This document shows, one piece after another, positions 22,503 to 25,775 of a stretch of 25,775 bases of DNA. The stretch covers positions 1 through 25,775 of the forward strand of contig JAGXLH010000012.1 of the NCBI GenBank assembly GCA_018334795.1. The letters are read 5' to 3'. The notes below the pieces were generated by a model. The model worked only from the letters and a program-made list of their open reading frames with translations, was not told the DNA's origin and ran no database searches. Made by a program: the position numbers and the translations under genes. The first letter of the stretch is position 1. Each line of letters opens with the position of its first letter. The DNA is from Thermoplasmatota archaeon (GTDB lineage: Archaea > Thermoplasmatota > E2 > DHVEG-1).

Positions 22503-23963
22503 ATGAATAAACACATTGCTTTTGCATTATTTGGATGTTTGCTGTTTACCCTTCTTCCATTCACAGGTATTGCTTCTCAGCAAACCGATACTAATACTAT
22601 TACTGTTACTATTGAAACCATTCGATCACTTGAAAAAAAGGATCTTCAATTTCATTTTGAAAAAATCATTGATGAAACCACAGATCCTGATTTTTATTTA
22701 AAAATTTGGATTGATGATCAATTGTTTGAAAGTGATGTATGGTGGAATACTAAATATCTTTATGATATCAATTGGCAAGCAAGTAAACAAGTATCTACGG
22801 AAGATATAGAGATACCAATTAAAATTCAGTTATGGGATGCAGCTGATGAGGATATTACTGAAGATCGAATCTGTGATCTTTCAGTGAAATTTGGAAAAAG
22901 TGAGTCGGCTCATGAAATAAATCTTATCTATAATCAACATACAGGCCATTGGACGGGTGATGATACTCGTGGTGATCCCAGTGGGTATGGTCGACTGAAT
23001 GGGTGTGATGATAGAAGTTTCTATGAACAAGAACTGGATTGTGAACTCTGGTTTGATATCACTCAAAATGATCCAGATGGAGATGGCATTCCCAGTTGGA
23101 TGGAAACGGTTCGATATGGGACTGATCCAACCGTTGATGATACGGGAACTGATTATGATAATGATGAGGTTCCCACTGAGTGGGAATGGAAATGGGGATA
23201 TGATCCAATGGAATATGATGATCACAAGAATCTTGATCCTGATGGGGATAGTCTTACCAATTGGGAAGAATACTATATGAGAAACTGGAATTCAGATCCA
23301 TTTTGTGTTGACTTATTCGTTGAAATGGATCAAATGAAAGGACCTAATGGAGAACCCGGGATGTTTCCAGAAGGAGCAAAAGAAATACTGTATACGGCGT
23401 ACAATCGGCAAAATGTAGTGTACCATCTTGATGATGGCAAGATAGGATCTGAATCCCGAGCGGATCTTATTCCTTTTGATGAGCTCACTGAGATTTCTTG
23501 GAATGAACAAGATGAACTTGATGATATTTACGAAACGTATTTTCTGAATCAAGAAGATGCAGATATCCGAAGGGGGATCTTTCATTACGGCGTGGTCATT
23601 TATCAGAGTTCACGAGTGAATGGAAATGCGTTTGGTCCTAACAGATATCAAGTTTCAGCTCTTGGCATGGAAAATAAAGCTGATGAACTCTTCCTTCAAC
23701 GCGTTGCTAATAAGGATATCGTATATGCCAGTGCCTATATGCATGAAATGGGTCATAGCCTTAACTTTAGACCAATACCAGGCCATAACAAACTGAGTTA
23801 CTATCCATGGCAACCAGGATTTTGGCTGAGTCGGATGTATAGAAGCTGTATGAACTATGGATATATGTTTTATGTCGTGGATTATTCTGATGGAAGCCGT
23901 CCCTTTAGAGATTTTGATGATTGGGAACGAATGGATCTGAGTTATTTTGAAGAAGAATGGTAA
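22503..23963 (+). CDS. Secreted calcium-binding zinc metalloprotease-like protein
   Basis: A 486-residue exported protein. Residues 1-25 are a signal peptide (hydrophobic core AFALFGCLLFTLLPF, cleavage near GIAS-QQ). Residues about 30-145 look like a C2-type beta sandwich with many acidic residues. Residues 188-255 hold three Asp-rich calcium-binding repeats of the EF-hand/thrombospondin-3 kind (DPDGDGIPSWME, DNDEVPTEWE, DPDGDSLTNWEEY). The C-terminal part is a zincin: HEMGH at 414-418 with E415 catalytic, H428 as a possible third ligand, and CMNYGYM about 450 recalling a Met-turn. The metzincin HExxHxxGxxH form is absent, so the exact family is uncertain. It probably degrades extracellular protein, which would fit the amino acid catabolism genes here. 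Confidence 0.8.
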   Translation: MNKHIAFALFGCLLFTLLPFTGIASQQTDTNTITVTIETIRSLEKKDLQFHFEKIIDETTDPDFYLKIWIDDQLFESDVWWNTKYLYDINWQASKQVSTEDIEIPIKIQLWDAADEDITEDRICDLSVKFGKSESAHEINLIYNQHTGHWTGDDTRGDPSGYGRLNGCDDRSFYEQELDCELWFDITQNDPDGDGIPSWMETVRYGTDPTVDDTGTDYDNDEVPTEWEWKWGYDPMEYDDHKNLDPDGDSLTNWEEYYMRNWNSDPFCVDLFVEMDQMKGPNGEPGMFPEGAKEILYTAYNRQNVVYHLDDGKIGSESRADLIPFDELTEISWNEQDELDDIYETYFLNQEDADIRRGIFHYGVVIYQSSRVNGNAFGPNRYQVSALGMENKADELFLQRVANKDIVYASAYMHEMGHSLNFRPIPGHNKLSYYPWQPGFWLSRMYRSCMNYGYMFYVVDYSDGSRPFRDFDDWERMDLSYFEEEW

Positions 23964-24108
23964 CCAAAGCATTATGTGTTGCATTGATAGAAATTTGGAT
24001 TTACCAACAAGAGTAAATGGCAATAACTTTAATATTTGATTTATTAGTGAATGGCATTATTTCATCTGAATCAATAACTTCAAAACTTATTTAATTGTTA
24101 ATTTTTAA

Positions 24109-24390
24109 TTATTTGACCTCTACGCCATGCCAGAAGGCAACATAATCTTTTATTTTTTCGTATCCTGTTTTTGGTTTTGGATAATACCATGCAGCATCCT
24201 TGTTTACCTCTCCATCTACCACTACGTCGTAATAACTTGCAAGACCCTTAAAAGGGCAAGTGGTATGATAATCACTTTCCTTTAAATATTCTTTTTTAAC
24301 TGACATTGGTGGGAAATAAACGTTTCCTTCAACCATTTCATAATTATCAGTTTCTGCAATTATCTTATTTTTCCAAATAGCCTTAACCAT
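24109..24390 (-). CDS. DUF427 family protein
   Basis: A 93-residue protein matching DUF427: MVKAIWKNKIIAETD at the start, then NVYFPP, the TTCPFKGLASYYDVVV core with its CPFKG motif, AAWYYPKPK and FWHGVEV at the end. The family is widespread and its function is unknown; a small-molecule-binding beta fold is known from structures. The ATG at 24390 is chosen over one five codons upstream because the family begins MVKA and the TATA box is 34-41 bases away. No partner gene is adjacent. Confidence 0.88.
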   Translation of the reverse strand: MVKAIWKNKIIAETDNYEMVEGNVYFPPMSVKKEYLKESDYHTTCPFKGLASYYDVVVDGEVNKDAAWYYPKPKTGYEKIKDYVAFWHGVEVK

Positions 24391-24423
24391 TTTCAAAACC
24401 CACATAGAAAAAAAGAATTAGAG

Positions 24424-24431
24424 CTTATAAA
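24424..24431 (-). promoter_or_regulatory. TATA box for the DUF427 gene
   Basis: TTTATAAG on the minus strand, 34-41 bases before the chosen ATG at 24390. It is only 19-26 bases before the alternative ATG at 24405, which supports the shorter protein. Confidence 0.45.
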
Positions 24432-24502
24432 ATTATGGAGACATTATTTAACAAATATTTCAATAACCTCTATTTTAATTAAAAAAACCTATACACTGAA
24501 CT

Positions 24503-24754
24503 TTACTTAGATTGTATCAATTGTTGAAAAATATTCATTCGTTGTTTCCCTTTATATTTCCTTAGTTTAACCTGAACCTCCACCATAACATCAATATGTT
24601 GACGATTTAAGTGAAGAAGAATATCCTTAACACGTTTTCCAACCAGATCAATACTATCACCACTATACGTCTTATTTTTTAGGTTGAGTATACTGCGTGG
24701 ACTGAGCGAAGAGAAGACCCGCGGATGAAAGGTCGATATCTTTTTTTCTGAATA
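24503..24754 (-). other. Open reading frame of 83 codons without a start, possible gene remnant
   Basis: The frame ends at TAA (24503-24505) and is open up to a stop at 24755-24757. Its 3' two-thirds read like a real protein end: DLVGKRVKDILLHLNRQHID, then VQVKLRKYKGKQR, with codon use like the neighbours. There is no ATG, GTG or TTG at a useful place and no Shine-Dalgarno. The 5' third overlaps a GC-rich island. It could be the tail of a lost gene. I do not recognise the family. Confidence 0.35.
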
Positions 24755-24836
24755 TTATTTTCTAAAAAAAAATTTCGCGCGCGGCAAGCTACTGCGGACT
24801 TGGCCTTATCTAACATCATCCTAAACTACTCTCCCT

Positions 24837-24858
24837 AAAAAAACAATTTTTGTAAAAA
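24837..24858 (-). terminator. T-runs behind tRNA-Pro
   Basis: On the minus strand five T (24854-24858) and then seven T (24837-24843) follow the tRNA 3' end within 30 bases. This is the usual archaeal termination signal for a stable RNA gene. Confidence 0.5.
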
Positions 24859-24862
24859 GATA

Positions 24863-24937
24863 TGGGCCCGCCCGAATTTGAATCGGGGTGCATAGCTCCC
24901 AAAGCTACGAGGATGGGCCAAGCTACCCCACGGGCCC
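24863..24937 (-). tRNA. tRNA-Pro (anticodon TGG)
   Basis: A complete 75-base cloverleaf. The acceptor stem pairs GGGCCCG with CGGGCCC and the discriminator base is A. The D arm contains GGGT-AGCTTGGCCC-ATCC. The anticodon arm is GTAGC-TTTGGGA-GCTAT, so the anticodon is TGG. The T arm is CCCGA-TTCAAAT-TCGGG. There is no intron, and the CCA end is not encoded, which agrees with the cca gene in this window. The overall form is that of archaeal tRNA-Pro. Confidence 0.95.
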
Positions 24938-24975
24938 GGTTCTGTTTTTGTTGCTTTTCAGGTATCAAGCAATCC

Positions 24976-24983
24976 TATATAAA
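24976..24983. promoter_or_regulatory. TATA box shared by tRNA-Pro and the CPBP protease gene
   Basis: TATATAAA on the plus strand starts 43 bases before the protease ATG at 25019. The same near-symmetric element, TTTATATA on the minus strand, lies about 39-46 bases before the tRNA 5' end at 24937. It is the only good TATA-like site in the 81-base spacer, so one site may serve both directions. Confidence 0.45.
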
Positions 24984-25018
24984 AACTTTTATCAAACCGA
25001 GTTTAATATCCTTGTTTT

Positions 25019-25774
25019 ATGGACTTTGACTTCAAAAATCCAGTACATTTTATTGCTTTACTCCTTGTTCTTCTGAGTTTTTTGATGTTTGTTGCGGTAC
25101 CAATTTTTACGTATTTTGGTATGTTTGGAGATGTGGCAAGTACGACTGCTCAGATAAATGAGTTCTCTGAAGGTTTTAAAATACTGTTTGAAATCTTTGC
25201 GTTGCTTTTACAGTTAACGTTGGTTTTGATATTATTTGTCATAGTCCCTTTTGTTTGGTATAAGATTGTTAACAAGTTTTCACTTACTCAAATGATTGAT
25301 GCGATTCGTTTGAAAAAAGATCGCATTGATATGGCATTTTTGTATGGAATTCTTACTGCAGCTGTGATGTTAGGGATTGTTATTGTTATTGGTGTTCTTC
25401 TTACACTTTTAGGTTTTGATCTTGAAAATGCAGGTAACATTCAAGATATCGAACAATTATTTTCAATTCCAGCAACATTTATTCTTATCACAATTCAACC
25501 AGTTGCTGAAGAATTCTTTTATCGAGGTTTTTTACTTGAAAAACTTGAAAAATTAAGTTCAGCACCAGTTGCTATTGCAAGTACTGCTGTGCTTTTTGGT
25601 TTAGCACACCTTACAACTGGGAATTTGTATCCTGCATTATTAACTGGTATTGCTGGAGCTGTTCTTGCAATAACGGTGATTAAAACAAAGAATCTTACTG
25701 CAGCAATCATTGCTCATATTCTTTTTAATGTGACTAGTTTTACTTTGTATGTTCTGGGGCAATCCATTGTTTGA
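25019..25774 (+). CDS. CPBP-family intramembrane metalloprotease
   Basis: A 251-residue polytopic membrane protein of the CPBP (Abi/CAAX protease and bacteriocin-processing) family. All three motifs are present: EEFFYRGF at 164-171 with the EExxxR pattern, FGLAH at 193-197, and HILFN near 237-241, which together form the membrane zinc site. The N-terminal half holds three or four helices with a cytoplasmic turn around DAIRLKKDRID. In archaea the substrates are mostly unknown; prenylated protein cleavage is one known role of relatives. No Shine-Dalgarno is visible before the ATG; TATA spacing leaves a leader of roughly 10-15 bases. The stop is just inside the window. Confidence 0.9.
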   Translation: MDFDFKNPVHFIALLLVLLSFLMFVAVPIFTYFGMFGDVASTTAQINEFSEGFKILFEIFALLLQLTLVLILFVIVPFVWYKIVNKFSLTQMIDAIRLKKDRIDMAFLYGILTAAVMLGIVIVIGVLLTLLGFDLENAGNIQDIEQLFSIPATFILITIQPVAEEFFYRGFLLEKLEKLSSAPVAIASTAVLFGLAHLTTGNLYPALLTGIAGAVLAITVIKTKNLTAAIIAHILFNVTSFTLYVLGQSIV

Positions 25775-25775
25775 A

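Larger units (their letters stand above)
24406..24862. other. 457-base gap with two GC-rich islands and T-runs
   Basis: Apart from the DUF427 TATA box and one start-less frame there is no recognisable gene. Two GC-rich islands stand out from the A/T-rich surroundings. The first, about 24692-24740, can form CGTGG/CCGCG and GACC/GGTC stems and is followed on the plus strand by seven T (24741-24747). The second, about 24775-24804, has GGCCAAG pairing with CTTGCC plus GCGCGCG, and on the minus strand runs into nine T (24764-24772). The T-runs face each other. Two small, convergent non-coding RNAs are a possibility. Confidence 0.35.

Noticed and set aside
4267..25710. Many other open frames of 60-120 codons opposite or inside the large genes
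   Set aside because: They run antisense or in shifted frames to genes with clear motifs, lack Shine-Dalgarno or TATA support, and have shadow-like composition (for example Ile/Met or Ser/Phe runs).
1..25775. CRISPR array, insertion sequence, integrase or phage genes
   Set aside because: I saw no regularly spaced repeats, no transposase or integrase motifs, and no terminal inverted repeats. The start-less frame near tRNA-Pro is not enough to claim an integrated element.

Overview
The window looks like part of an AT-rich archaeal chromosome. Archaeal signs are the class I archaeal-type CCA-adding enzyme, an HTH plus CTP-dependent riboflavin kinase fusion (RbkR type), a UbiA prenyltransferase of the kind used for archaeal lipids, a UPF0248/DUF504 protein, TATA-like boxes about 28-40 bases before many starts, and a tRNA-Pro without an encoded CCA. 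Shine-Dalgarno sequences are common inside operons. Bacterial-type genes are mixed in (LigA, PolX, ALDH7- and PruA-type dehydrogenases). A Thermoplasmatota-like, protein-fermenting euryarchaeon would fit, but the lineage is inference.

Layout. Positions 1-2846 (minus strand) carry an RNA-processing and membrane cluster: thpR, a PAP2-family membrane protein that seems to start at ATT, cca, and the first codons of a further gene. Positions 2992-4293 (plus) hold a UbiA prenyltransferase and a small two-helix membrane protein. Positions 4322-7481 (minus) are a two-gene operon of a P5C dehydrogenase (PruA type) and an ALDH7-type semialdehyde dehydrogenase.

The centrepiece is 7598-13705 (minus), five tightly packed genes. 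The tungstopterin aldehyde ferredoxin oxidoreductase (AOR) is split over two polypeptides. Its N-terminal domain is fused to a NuoE-like [2Fe-2S] thioredoxin-fold subunit. Its two C-terminal domains are fused to a NuoG/HydA-like iron-sulfur module. A full NuoF/HydB-like flavoprotein lies between them, and a ThiF-like E1 and a ThiS/MoaD-like sulfur carrier follow. This resembles a HydABC or NuoEFG complex in which an aldehyde-oxidizing tungsten site replaces the hydrogenase or complex I core. NAD(H)-linked and possibly electron-bifurcating aldehyde oxidation is the natural hypothesis. Upstream (13734-14809) lie an anchored extracytoplasmic protein with a CPTC motif and a polytopic membrane protein.

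Positions 14929-16900 hold a small kinase-fold protein, a gene that appears to be broken by several frameshifts, mobB with an unlisted 54-residue gene behind it, and a Cys-rich DUF6485-like protein. Positions 16688-22370 (minus) run MBL hydrolase, UPF0248, rbkR, polX, ligA and the DUF6485-like gene. PolX and LigA next to each other suggest a bacterial-style gap-filling and nick-sealing repair unit.

Positions 22503-25774 carry a secreted calcium-binding zincin, a DUF427 protein, a 457-base gap with two GC-rich islands and a start-less reading frame, tRNA-Pro(TGG), and a CPBP-family membrane protease.
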